A stretch of DNA of 10,000 bases from Asticcacaulis sp. (GTDB lineage: Bacteria; Pseudomonadota; Alphaproteobacteria; Caulobacterales; Caulobacteraceae). The notes under the pieces were generated by a model that had not been told where the DNA came from, made no database searches, and worked only from the letters and a program-made list of their open reading frames with translations. Below, one piece after another: positions 1-6,490 of this stretch (position 1 is the stretch's first letter; each line of letters opens with the position of its first letter). The DNA lies in contig NZ_JAIWNX010000057.1 of assembly GCF_020217185.1 (NCBI RefSeq), forward strand, positions 1 through 10,000, in the 5' to 3' direction. The translations under genes were made by a program, and so were the position numbers.

Positions 1-467
1 GTCAATCGGCAGATTTACGTCTGTGGGTCGTGGATGTGTCGGATGCTCCGGAAGACCTGTCGGCCATGCAGCCGGGGGACTATCTGATCCTCAACAAGAC
101 GGATCAAATATCTGCGGAATCCCTTGCAACGCTTCGATCTCAGCATGAAAACAAAAAGGTCCGTCTTCTGGAAACCAGCCTGACCAGAGGTGAGGGGATT
201 GAGGCGGTTCAACGCGCTCTGGAGACCGATCTCGAAGCAGCCCTGTCTCTCAGCACCTTCCCCGCGGCAACACGGGAACGGCATGGCGAGCGTCTGCGCG
301 AGGTCGATGCGGCTTTGGATCGCGCCCTGGGGATTGGTTTCGCTACACCCGAACTAATGGCCGAAGATATTCGTCAAGCGCTATCCGCTTTTGACGCCCT
401 GTTTGGCCGCACCGATGTGGAGCAGGTGCTGGATCATATCTTCTCCAGCTTCTGCATAGGCAAATAA
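1..467 (+). CDS. mnmE: tRNA modification GTPase MnmE, C-terminal part (5' end outside window)
   Basis: MnmE is a GTPase that works with MnmG to add a carboxymethylaminomethyl (or aminomethyl) group to C5 of the wobble uridine U34 in certain tRNAs. The gene is cut by the window edge; the frame is open from base 3, leaving 154 codons of a protein that is usually about 450 residues. The visible part starts in the G domain with ADLRLWVVDVS, the strand before the G4 motif. NKTD follows as the guanine-specificity (G4) motif, then a G5-like segment, TSLTRGEGI. The rest is the C-terminal helical domain, and the protein ends in CIGK, the family's hallmark C-terminal motif whose cysteine is needed for modification activity. 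A GTG at base 30 is internal and not a real start. The stop is three bases before a parS site, and mnmG follows 114 bases later on the same strand. Confidence 0.95.
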   Translation, partial: QSADLRLWVVDVSDAPEDLSAMQPGDYLILNKTDQISAESLATLRSQHENKKVRLLETSLTRGEGIEAVQRALETDLEAALSLSTFPAATRERHGERLREVDAALDRALGIGFATPELMAEDIRQALSAFDALFGRTDVEQVLDHIFSSFCIGK

Positions 468-470
468 GAG

Positions 471-486
471 TGTTTCACGTGAAACA
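471..486. promoter_or_regulatory. parS: parS centromere site 1 (ParB-binding palindrome)
   Basis: The sequence TGTTTCACGTGAAACA is a perfect 16-base palindrome identical to the chromosomal parS consensus. One further base pair on each side (470 G, 487 C) extends the symmetry to 18 bp. It begins three bases after the mnmE stop and lies before the mnmG promoter. By analogy with Caulobacter and Bacillus, ParB loads here, spreads along the DNA with CTP, and is pulled by ParA. The parB gene is 3.5 kb downstream. The identity of the site is seen directly; its use is inferred from parA and parB being in the same segment. Confidence 0.95.
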
Positions 487-515
487 CGGATAACGCCAAA
501 ATTAACACTTCTCGA

Positions 516-545
516 TTCGACCCGTCCGGCCTGATCTGCTATAGC
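516..545 (+). promoter_or_regulatory. Probable housekeeping promoter for mnmG-rsmG-parA-parB
   Basis: A GCTATAGC element at 538-545 resembles the Caulobacter housekeeping -10 box (GCTANAWC). A TTCGAC sequence at 516-521 lies 16 bases before GCTATA (17 before CTATAG) and could be the -35 box. It is in the only sizeable gap on this strand before the packed mnmG-parB genes, about 40 bases before the mnmG start. A GATTC (514-518), a GANTC site of the CcrM methylase, overlaps the -35 region. This is a motif match only; the start of transcription is not known. Confidence 0.5.
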
Positions 546-581
546 CAGCCCTCATTCGTTTTCCGGACAGGTTGAAGCTCT

Positions 582-2444
582 ATGACCCAGTTTTGGGATG
601 TCATTGTCGTCGGTGGAGGTCATGCGGGCGCCGAAGCCGCGACGGCTGCGGCGCGCATGGGTGCCAAGACCTTGCTGCTGACGCATAAGATCGAAACCCT
701 GGGTGAGATGTCGTGCAACCCGGCCATTGGCGGTTTGGGGAAAGGCCATCTGGTGCGCGAAATTGACGCTCTGGATGGTGTCATGGGCCGCATGGCCGAT
801 ATCGGCGGCATTCAGTTCAAGATGCTCAACCGTTCCAAGGGGCCAGCCGTGCGTGGCCCGCGCGCTCAGATCGACCGTAAGCTCTATCGTGAAGCCATGC
901 AGGCCGAGCTGCAAAGCACCGAAAACCTGACGATTATCGCCGCAGCGGTCGAAGACCTGATCCTTGAGGGGGATACCGTCGTCGGGGTCGTCGATGCGCA
1001 GGGTGTCGAATACCGCTCGAAGGCCGTGGTGCTGACGACCGGCACCTTTTTGCGTGGCATCATCCATATCGGTGAGAAGCGCATGGCGGCCGGGCGGTAT
1101 GGCGATGAGCCGGCCAATGGTCTGGGGCAACGCCTCTATGATCTTAAGCTCGATATGGGCCGTCTGAAAACCGGCACGCCGGCGCGGCTGGATGGCAAGA
1201 CGATCAATTGGGATATTCTGGAAAAACAGGAAGGCGACGCGGTTCCGACGCCGTTTTCGACCCTGAACGCTGCCATCGACCGGCCGCAAATCACCTGCGG
1301 CATCACCTATACCAATGCCGATACGCACCGCATCATTCAGGAGCGCATCACGGAATCGGCGGTCTATGGCGGCCATCTGTCCGGACGCGGCCCGCGCTAT
1401 TGTCCCTCCATCGAGGACAAGGTGGTGCGCTTTTCGGACAAGGACAGCCATCAGGTGTTTCTGGAGCCCGAAGGCTATGACGATGATACCGTCTATCCGA
1501 ACGGTATCTCGACCAGCGTGTCTGAGGCGACGCAGGAGGCCTTTCTGCGCACCATTCGCGGCCTAGAAAATGTGCTTATTAAGCGCTACGCCTACGCCAT
1601 TGAATATGACTATGTCGATCCGCGTGAGCTTTATCCGACGCTTGAGCTGAAGCGCCTGCCGGGCCTGTTTCTGGCCGGGCAGATCAACGGCACGACGGGC
1701 TATGAAGAGGCGGGGGCGCAGGGCCTGATAGCGGGCCTGAACGCGGCGGCGCGCGCCGGGGGCCTGAGCCCGCTGGTGCTGGGGCGTGACGAAGCCTATA
1801 TTGGGGTGATGATCGACGATCTGGTGACCAAGGGCGTCACGGAACCCTATCGCATGTTCACAAGCCGCGCCGAGTTCCGTCTGAAGCTGCGCGCCGACAA
1901 TGCGGATCAACGTCTGTCGGATATCGCGTTGAAGATCGGCCTGATGGGCGAGCGGCGCAAGGCGCATTGGCTGGAGAAGAAGCAGGCGCTGGCCACAGCG
2001 CGTCAGCGCGCGGATGAGCTTAAGTTGACGCCCAATGAGGCCAATGCCTTGGGTATCCGCGTCAATGCCGATGGTCAGAAGCGCAACCTGCTGCAACTCC
2101 TGTCCTACGACACCTGTTCGCGGGATAAGCTGGAAGCGGTATGGCCGGAGCTTAAAGACTGGTCCAACAGCGTGTTCGAGCAGATCGAAATCGACGCCCT
2201 CTATTCGGGCTATCTGGGCCGTCAGGCGGCAGAGATTGACGCCTTCCGCAAGGACGAAAATCTCGCCCTGCCTGAAGACCTTGACTATGCCCTGGTGGGC
2301 GGGCTGTCCAACGAAGCCAGGGAGAAGCTGAGCCGCGTCAGACCCCTGACGCTCGGTCAGGCGCGTCGCATCGAAGGCATGACTCCGGGTGCGTTGACAG
2401 CCCTGTTGTTCCACGTGCGCAACCTGAAGAAGGGCGCGGCCTGA
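582..2444 (+). CDS. mnmG: tRNA U34 5-carboxymethylaminomethyl modification enzyme MnmG (GidA)
   Basis: MnmG is the FAD-binding partner of MnmE; the complex modifies the wobble uridine U34 of tRNAs using a folate one-carbon unit. The 620-residue product has the family's full length. An FAD-binding Rossmann motif, GGGHAG, is at residues 11-16, followed by the conserved block [13 protein letters not shown] (43-55) with Cys45. [13 protein letters not shown] (237-249) carries Cys239. Both MnmG family signatures are present: [11 protein letters not shown] (270-280) and [18 protein letters not shown] (365-382). The C-terminal helical region ends in [11 protein letters not shown]. The ATG at 582 gives the standard N-terminus, with weak purine stretches just upstream (567-577). 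The stop overlaps the rsmG start by one base, so translation is probably coupled. Its likely promoter lies at 516-545. Nothing appears broken or unusual. Confidence 0.98.
   Translation: MTQFWDVIVVGGGHAGAEAATAAARMGAKTLLLTHKIETLGEMSCNPAIGGLGKGHLVREIDALDGVMGRMADIGGIQFKMLNRSKGPAVRGPRAQIDRKLYREAMQAELQSTENLTIIAAAVEDLILEGDTVVGVVDAQGVEYRSKAVVLTTGTFLRGIIHIGEKRMAAGRYGDEPANGLGQRLYDLKLDMGRLKTGTPARLDGKTINWDILEKQEGDAVPTPFSTLNAAIDRPQITCGITYTNADTHRIIQERITESAVYGGHLSGRGPRYCPSIEDKVVRFSDKDSHQVFLEPEGYDDDTVYPNGISTSVSEATQEAFLRTIRGLENVLIKRYAYAIEYDYVDPRELYPTLELKRLPGLFLAGQINGTTGYEEAGAQGLIAGLNAAARAGGLSPLVLGRDEAYIGVMIDDLVTKGVTEPYRMFTSRAEFRLKLRADNADQRLSDIALKIGLMGERRKAHWLEKKQALATARQRADELKLTPNEANALGIRVNADGQKRNLLQLLSYDTCSRDKLEAVWPELKDWSNSVFEQIEIDALYSGYLGRQAAEIDAFRKDENLALPEDLDYALVGGLSNEAREKLSRVRPLTLGQARRIEGMTPGALTALLFHVRNLKKGAA
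2407..2422. promoter_or_regulatory. Half parS-like sequence at the 3' end of mnmG
   Basis: The core CACGTG (2412-2417) is preceded by TGTTC, which matches the left parS arm TGTTN. The right arm (CGCAA instead of AAACA) matches only at the last base, so the site is about 12 of 16 to the consensus. It lies inside the mnmG coding sequence, where it encodes part of LLFHVRN. It could be a weak ParB half-site or simply a product of the conserved protein sequence; binding is not established. Confidence 0.25.
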
Positions 2445-3166
2445 TGTCGTCTGCTGATTATGGCGAGCGCAGCCCGAAAAGTGGGGACCGGTTTTCGGAA
2501 ACAGCTGCGCGACCGCTACCAATGACCCCTGAGCAGATGGCCGGGCATCTGGTGTTTCACGTGAAACAGGCAGCCTTTGATGACCTCATGCGCTTCGGGA
2601 AGGTGCTGGCCGAGCGCAATGAGGTGATGAACCTTGTCGGGCCCGCGACCCTTCCGCACTACTGGTCGCGACACGTCCTCGATTCCGCGCAACTGCTGAA
2701 CCATGCGCCGGAGGCCAGAAGCTGGGCAGACCTGGGCGCAGGCGCGGGTTTTCCCGGCGTCGTACTGGCCATACTTTTGAAACACCTGTCCACAGATTCA
2801 GGCGAAACACCCACAGACCGGCGCGTGTTTCTCATCGACTCTCTGGCCAAGCGCTGTCGCTTTTTAGGCGAAGTTGTGCGAGACTTGGACCTGCCGGCGA
2901 CGGTGATCAACGACCGGGCGGAGAATGTCTCGCTGAAGGTCGATGTGGTCACCGCCCGCGCCATGGCCCCTCTGCCGAAGCTCATCGGTTTTGCCGAAAG
3001 CTTCTTCCGCAAAGGGGCCGAGGGCTGGTTGCTGAAAGGCGAAAACGTCGAGGCGGAAATCGCTGACGCGCACAAAAACTGGGCTTTTCAGTCTGAGCTG
3101 TTTACGTCCCTGAGCGACCCGCGCGGTCGCGTCCTACATATTCGGAGCGTTCGCCGTGCCAGATAG
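2444..3166 (+). CDS. rsmG: 16S rRNA (guanine-527 N7) methyltransferase RsmG (GidB)
   Basis: RsmG uses S-adenosylmethionine to make m7G527 in 16S rRNA of the small ribosomal subunit. Family marks are NEVMNLVGPATL (59-70), HVLDS (77-81), the SAM-binding loop DLGAGAGFPG (96-105), LIDS (130-133) followed by the conserved lysine/arginine stretch, VTARA (169-173) and LLKGEN (196-201). The ATG at 2444 overlaps the mnmG stop and has AAGAAGGG about ten bases upstream, so it is the better supported start. It gives 240 residues, some 25-30 more than is usual. Residues 8-23 are encoded by a palindromic repeat (2467-2510), and a later ATG at 2522 (MTPEQMAGHL, 214 residues) would give a more typical protein but has no clear ribosome binding site. 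There is also an apparent insertion around residues 114-126. A perfect parS site lies inside the frame and encodes VFHVKQ (37-42). Confidence 0.93.
   Translation: MSSADYGERSPKSGDRFSETAARPLPMTPEQMAGHLVFHVKQAAFDDLMRFGKVLAERNEVMNLVGPATLPHYWSRHVLDSAQLLNHAPEARSWADLGAGAGFPGVVLAILLKHLSTDSGETPTDRRVFLIDSLAKRCRFLGEVVRDLDLPATVINDRAENVSLKVDVVTARAMAPLPKLIGFAESFFRKGAEGWLLKGENVEAEIADAHKNWAFQSELFTSLSDPRGRVLHIRSVRRAR
2467..2510. repeat. 44-base palindromic repeat element inside the 5' end of rsmG
   Basis: The outer arms GCGCAGC (2467-2473) and GCTGCGC (2504-2510) are exact reverse complements. Directly inside them, CCGAAAA (2474-2480) and TTTTCGG (2492-2498) form a second exact pair. The apex is GTGGGGACCGG, and AAACA (2499-2503) is an unpaired bulge on the right side. 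From memory, short palindromes with the core CCGAAAA...ACCGGTTTTCGG are scattered in many copies in alphaproteobacterial genomes, sometimes inside genes. Here the element is read in frame as part of GERSPKSGDRFSETAA at the RsmG N-terminus. The structure is seen directly; membership of a genome-wide family is from memory, as only one copy is in the window. Confidence 0.7.
2553..2568. promoter_or_regulatory. parS: parS centromere site 2, inside rsmG
   Basis: This is a second perfect copy of TGTTTCACGTGAAACA, identical over all 16 bases to the site at 471-486 and 2,082 bases from it. It sits wholly within the rsmG reading frame, where it encodes VFHVKQ in an N-terminal helix region. It lies about 0.6 kb before parA and 1.4 kb before parB. 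Two identical 16-base palindromes of known consensus beside parAB cannot reasonably be chance. ParB loading here is inferred from the consensus. Confidence 0.95.
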
Positions 3167-3977
3167 TTTCCCCCCGCACCCCATGCCCCGCGTTCTGGCG
3201 GTGTCTAACCAGAAGGGTGGGGTGGGTAAGACGACGACGGCGATCAATCTCGGCACCGCTCTGGCCGCCGTCGGTGAGACCGTGCTGATCATCGACATGG
3301 ACCCTCAGGGTAACGCTTCGACCGGTCTGGGCGTGCCGCGTTCGGCGCGTACCACTACCATCTATGACGTGATCGTCGATCAGCAGCCCATTGGCGAATG
3401 CGCGGTCAAGACCTCAGTGCCCGGTCTGTACATCATCCCGTCGGACCCCGACCTGTCGGGGGTTGAGATCGAGTTGGGTCAGGCCGACCGCCGTTCCTAT
3501 CGCCTGCGCGACGCGCTGGAGCATCAGGCGCAGGTCGGCGAGCTGGCCTATTCCTATGTGCTGATCGACTGCCCGCCTTCGCTGAACCTGCTGACCATCA
3601 ACGCCATGAGCGCCGCCGATGCGGTGCTGGTGCCGCTGCAATGCGAGTTCTTTGCACTGGAAGGTCTGTCGCAATTGATGCGCACCATTGATCTGGTAAA
3701 GGGCTCGCTGAACCCGAAGCTGGAGCTTCAGGGGATTGTGCTGACCATGTTTGATCGCCGCAATGCGCTTTCCGGTCATGTGGCCAAAGACGTGCGCTCG
3801 CACTTCGGCGAGAAGGTCTATGAGACGGTCATTCCGCGCAATGTGCGGGTATCGGAGGCCCCGTCCTTCGGCAAGCCGGCCCTGATCTATGATCTGAAAT
3901 GTACCGGCTCGCAGGCCTATCTGAAACTGGCCCGCGAAGTCGTTCAACGTGAAAAAGTGCGCCGTGCGGCTGCCTGA
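3156..3977 (+). CDS. parA: Chromosome-partitioning ATPase ParA
   Basis: ParA is a deviant-Walker ATPase. As an ATP-bound dimer it coats the nucleoid, and ParB bound at parS triggers its ATP hydrolysis, moving the origin region to the cell pole. The 273-residue product has the deviant Walker A KGGVGKTT (20-27, signature lysine K20 and catalytic K25), the A' motif IIDMDPQGN (45-53), Walker B VLIDCPPS (135-142) and the conserved C-terminal block RVSEAPSFGKP (231-241). The GTG start at 3156 has GGAG (3144-3147) at a good distance and overlaps the end of rsmG by 11 bases. The in-frame ATG at 3183 lies after a C-rich stretch with no binding site and would drop nine residues. parB follows after 19 bases. 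The chromosomal context (rsmG, parS) marks it as the chromosomal ParA rather than a plasmid or MinD-like protein. Confidence 0.97.
   Translation: MPDSFPPHPMPRVLAVSNQKGGVGKTTTAINLGTALAAVGETVLIIDMDPQGNASTGLGVPRSARTTTIYDVIVDQQPIGECAVKTSVPGLYIIPSDPDLSGVEIELGQADRRSYRLRDALEHQAQVGELAYSYVLIDCPPSLNLLTINAMSAADAVLVPLQCEFFALEGLSQLMRTIDLVKGSLNPKLELQGIVLTMFDRRNALSGHVAKDVRSHFGEKVYETVIPRNVRVSEAPSFGKPALIYDLKCTGSQAYLKLAREVVQREKVRRAAA
3941..3956. promoter_or_regulatory. Degenerate parS-like sequence at the 3' end of parA
   Basis: CGTTCAACGTGAAAAA matches the 16-base parS consensus at 12 positions and keeps ACGTGAAA, but the central palindrome is broken (AACGTG rather than CACGTG). It lies within parA, 41 bases before the parB start. 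Some alphaproteobacteria have weaker ParB sites near parAB that may serve autoregulation. This may equally be coincidence. Confidence 0.2.
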
Positions 3978-3996
3978 TCAGGACTGAAGGATACAC

Positions 3997-4884
3997 ATGT
4001 CTGAGAAACAAAGAGGTCTGGGTCGCGGTCTGTCGGCTCTGCTGAGCGACAATCAGGGCCCCGTGCCTATCGCCACCGCTGATGGCAAGCCCGCCGCGAC
4101 GCTGGAAAAGCCGATTGAGCTTCTGCAGCGCAATCCGGATCAGCCGCGGCGTTTCTTCTCGGAAGCGGAGATCGACGACCTCAGCGCCTCGATCAAGGAA
4201 AAGGGCGTGCTGTCGCCCATTCTGGTGCGGCCGTTGCCCAATCAAGCGGGGCAGTTTCAGATCATCGCCGGTGAACGCCGCTGGCGCGCCGCGCAAAAGG
4301 CAGGTCTGAAGACCGTGCCGGTGATCGTGCGCGAACTGGACGACCTTGAGGTGCTGGAAATCGGCATCATCGAAAACGTGCAGCGCGAAGACCTCAACCC
4401 CATCGAAGAGGCGCGCGCCTATAAGGTGCTGATGGAGCGTTTTGGTCGCACACAGGACGCGGTGGCGCAGGTGGTGTCAAAGTCACGCAGCCATATCGCC
4501 AATATGATGCGCCTGCTGGGCCTGCCGGAGGTCATTCAGGACCACGTCATTCATGGCCGCCTGAGCGCTGGCCACGCCCGCGCCATTGCCACGGCGGCTA
4601 ACCCCGAAGCGCTGGCTGAGGTGATTATTCAGAAAGGCCTGTCTGTACGTCAGGCAGAAATGCTGGCGCGCACGGCGCTGGGTGACGCGACCAAACCGGC
4701 GCATCCCAAGGCGCAACCCAATGCCGATGTGCTATCGCTGGAGCAGGACCTTCAGGAACTGCTGGGCCTCAATGTCAAGCTGGACGACAAGGGCGGCAAA
4801 GGTGAGGTTCGTATCGCCTATGCCAGCCTTGAGCAACTGGATGACGTCTGTCGCCGCCTGATGGCGGGTTCTTCGCTGAGGTAG
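3997..4884 (+). CDS. parB: Chromosome-partitioning protein ParB (parS-binding CTPase)
   Basis: ParB binds parS, clamps and slides along DNA with CTP, and stimulates ParA ATPase. In Caulobacter it also anchors the origin at the pole and positions MipZ. The 295-residue protein has the three expected parts. The N-terminal GLGRGLSALL (7-16) is the ParA-contacting segment. The CTP-binding fold carries GERRWR (92-97) and ENVQRED (126-132). The helix-turn-helix region is around RTQDAVAQVVSKSRSHIANMM (151-171), followed by SAGHARA (190-196). After a proline-rich linker (about 233-241), residues 244-292 form the C-terminal dimerisation domain. The ATG has AAGGA (3987-3991) five bases upstream. It is the last gene of the plus-strand group and converges with holA. 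No key motif is missing. Confidence 0.97.
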   Translation: MSEKQRGLGRGLSALLSDNQGPVPIATADGKPAATLEKPIELLQRNPDQPRRFFSEAEIDDLSASIKEKGVLSPILVRPLPNQAGQFQIIAGERRWRAAQKAGLKTVPVIVRELDDLEVLEIGIIENVQREDLNPIEEARAYKVLMERFGRTQDAVAQVVSKSRSHIANMMRLLGLPEVIQDHVIHGRLSAGHARAIATAANPEALAEVIIQKGLSVRQAEMLARTALGDATKPAHPKAQPNADVLSLEQDLQELLGLNVKLDDKGGKGEVRIAYASLEQLDDVCRRLMAGSSLR

Positions 4885-4885
4885 T

Positions 4886-4907
4886 TGGCGGACCCTTGAT
4901 TCCGCCA
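4886..4907. terminator. Hairpin between convergent parB and holA
   Basis: TGGCGGA (4886-4892) and TCCGCCA (4901-4907) form a perfect 7-bp stem with an 8-base loop. It starts one base after the parB stop codon and ends 13 bases before the holA stop, so it could serve both convergent units. Neither side has a run of T residues, so it is not a classical Rho-independent terminator. It may block 3'-end decay or assist termination. Confidence 0.4.
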
Positions 4908-4920
4908 GCGCTGGGAAGAC

Positions 4921-5973
4921 TTACAATCCCAGCCGTCTGGCGCGGCCCGCAATGCTCATATAGAGGCGTTCGGCCAGCAACAGGTCCGGCATCCCGGTCG
5001 ATTTGCACTGCTTATCCGTCTCGATCAGTTCTTTGGACAACGGGTCGAGATAAAAATCTGACCAGGCGCGGGCCTGACGCAGAAACTCCGCCTCCTGCTT
5101 CCAGAAGACGCCCGCCGCGCGGGCGGCCTGTTTGGCGTCTATGCCCTTGGCCATCTGGGCCTGAATGAGCCGCAGCTTGACCAGATGGCCGTTAAGGGCG
5201 CGCAGGGCCGCAGAGCCGTCTTCGCCTTCGGCAAAGGCCCGGCGCAACCCCGCCTGAGCCGGGGCCGTTTTCGCGCCAAAGGCCTGCAGGGCGGCATCGA
5301 ACAGCGAGGCATCCGGCTCGACGCCTAAAAATTCCTGAAGTTCCTTGTCGTCGATGGTGCGGCGCGAACCCGGCCCGATAAACAGGCACAGGCGTTCGAT
5401 CTCCTGACGTGCCACGCCGCGTTCCTTGGGCAGGCGTGCGGCGAAGATGTCCATGGCGTCGGGCGTCAGGGCGACCTCGTTCTGTGCCAGAGTCTCACGC
5501 GCCATACGCACCACGTCGCCGGTTTCGTCCTCATAGCAGGCGATGGAGGCGATGGCCTTGTCGGCGTCGGCCAGTTTGCGCACGGCGGAATCACCGCCCA
5601 GACCCCCGGCCTCGATCAGGAAGAAGGCGTCGCGGTTCAGTTCCCCGGCCGCATGAGCCTTGAGCGCAGCCGCCACCTGTTTGTCGAGTGCCGCCTTTTC
5701 CGAAAAGAATTTGAGCCGCACCAGCCGACGGCCGCCCATCAGCGACTGTGCCTGAAGCTCGTCCTCAAGCCGCGCGGGGTCGGCGTCGATATCGGTATCG
5801 GTCAGCAGAGAGACGTTGAACGGGTCCTTGATGTCCGGGACGATTTTCTGGGCCAAGGCCTGCCCACGCTCCAGCACCTGCCCGCGGTCCTTGCCATAGA
5901 TCAGACAGGCGATCACGTCGCGCGGCGGCGCTTTGAGGAAGCCCTCGATTTCGGGGCGTTTAACCAGCTTCAT
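4921..5973 (-). CDS. holA: DNA polymerase III subunit delta (HolA)
   Basis: HolA is the delta subunit of the clamp loader; it opens the DnaN sliding clamp so that it can be placed on DNA at the replication fork. The 350-residue product has the usual length. The N-terminal AAA+-like fold begins near ACLIYGKDRGQVLERG (22-37) and, as expected for delta, carries no working Walker A motif. The middle segment KERGVARQEIERL (183-195) and the C-terminal ETDKQCKSTGMPDLLLAERL (318-337), ending in RARRLGL, match alphaproteobacterial delta proteins. It lies five bases after lptE and is probably co-transcribed with leuS and lptE; the leuS-lptE-holA order is also found in Escherichia coli. No strong ribosome binding site is visible before the ATG, which suggests translation coupled to lptE. 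It is assigned by overall pattern, since this family has few sharp motifs. Confidence 0.92.
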   Translation of the reverse strand: MKLVKRPEIEGFLKAPPRDVIACLIYGKDRGQVLERGQALAQKIVPDIKDPFNVSLLTDTDIDADPARLEDELQAQSLMGGRRLVRLKFFSEKAALDKQVAAALKAHAAGELNRDAFFLIEAGGLGGDSAVRKLADADKAIASIACYEDETGDVVRMARETLAQNEVALTPDAMDIFAARLPKERGVARQEIERLCLFIGPGSRRTIDDKELQEFLGVEPDASLFDAALQAFGAKTAPAQAGLRRAFAEGEDGSAALRALNGHLVKLRLIQAQMAKGIDAKQAARAAGVFWKQEAEFLRQARAWSDFYLDPLSKELIETDKQCKSTGMPDLLLAERLYMSIAGRARRLGL

Positions 5974-5978
5974 GGGCT

Positions 5979-6488
5979 TTAGCTGGCCGGAGCCGCTTTC
6001 TTGTCGTGGAAGAACAGCACCAGTTCGCTGCGGATACGCTCGCCTATGGCCGTGGCGGCGCGTTGCTGACCGTCTTTCTGTGCGGCGACGCCGGCATAGG
6101 GTGATTGTGCATTGGCATTGTAGGTCGTGGCATCGACGAAAGTACCCTGGGTCAGGACCTTGCGCGTTGCCGTTTCGGTCAGGGTGTATTCGACGCGCGT
6201 GGAAATTTCGGTCCGTACAGCGATGTCGTTGATACCGGCACCGACATCGTAACGCTTTTCGTCAAGTTTGACGCTCAGACGGTAGCGCTTTTGACCCTCA
6301 AGGGTGTTAAAGCCCGACACCAGATTCTGCCGCAGGAAGTAGCCAGTGCGCGAATCCGTGGTGATGACGTCGATATTGGCCAGCTCACCGGGCAGGCCCT
6401 TCTGCGCATAGACCGGGGTGAACCCACAGCCAGTCAAAGACAGCGGGGCACCCAGCAGGGCGAAGGCCAGAAGGGCTTTGCGGATCAT
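5979..6488 (-). CDS. lptE: LPS-assembly lipoprotein LptE
   Basis: LptE is an outer-membrane lipoprotein that plugs the LptD barrel and helps to insert lipopolysaccharide into the outer leaflet. The 169-residue product begins with a basic residue pair and a hydrophobic signal segment, ending in the lipobox LTGC (18-21) with Cys21 as the lipidated residue. It continues CGFTPVY, close to the CGFxPxY start typical of alphaproteobacterial LptE. Further on, GYFLRQNLVSGF and YDVGAGINDIAVR-type strands fit the small alpha/beta fold of the family. Assignment is helped by its place between leuS and holA, which is the same in gammaproteobacteria. Gaps of two bases to leuS and five to holA indicate an operon. 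The start ATG directly follows the leuS stop with only a weak AGG upstream. Confidence 0.88.
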   Translation of the reverse strand: MIRKALLAFALLGAPLSLTGCGFTPVYAQKGLPGELANIDVITTDSRTGYFLRQNLVSGFNTLEGQKRYRLSVKLDEKRYDVGAGINDIAVRTEISTRVEYTLTETATRKVLTQGTFVDATTYNANAQSPYAGVAAQKDGQQRAATAIGERIRSELVLFFHDKKAAPAS

Positions 6489-6490
6489 GA

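Noticed and set aside
552..2522. Two long minus-strand open frames (552-1451 and 1563-2522) opposite mnmG
   Set aside because: Both are antisense to a complete, well-conserved mnmG, have unusual composition rich in Arg, Gln and His, show no ribosome binding site or domain, and are explained by codon bias.
2788..2796. CTGTCCACA as a DnaA box
   Set aside because: It differs from TTATCCACA at two positions, stands alone and lies inside rsmG; no cluster is present to suggest an origin.
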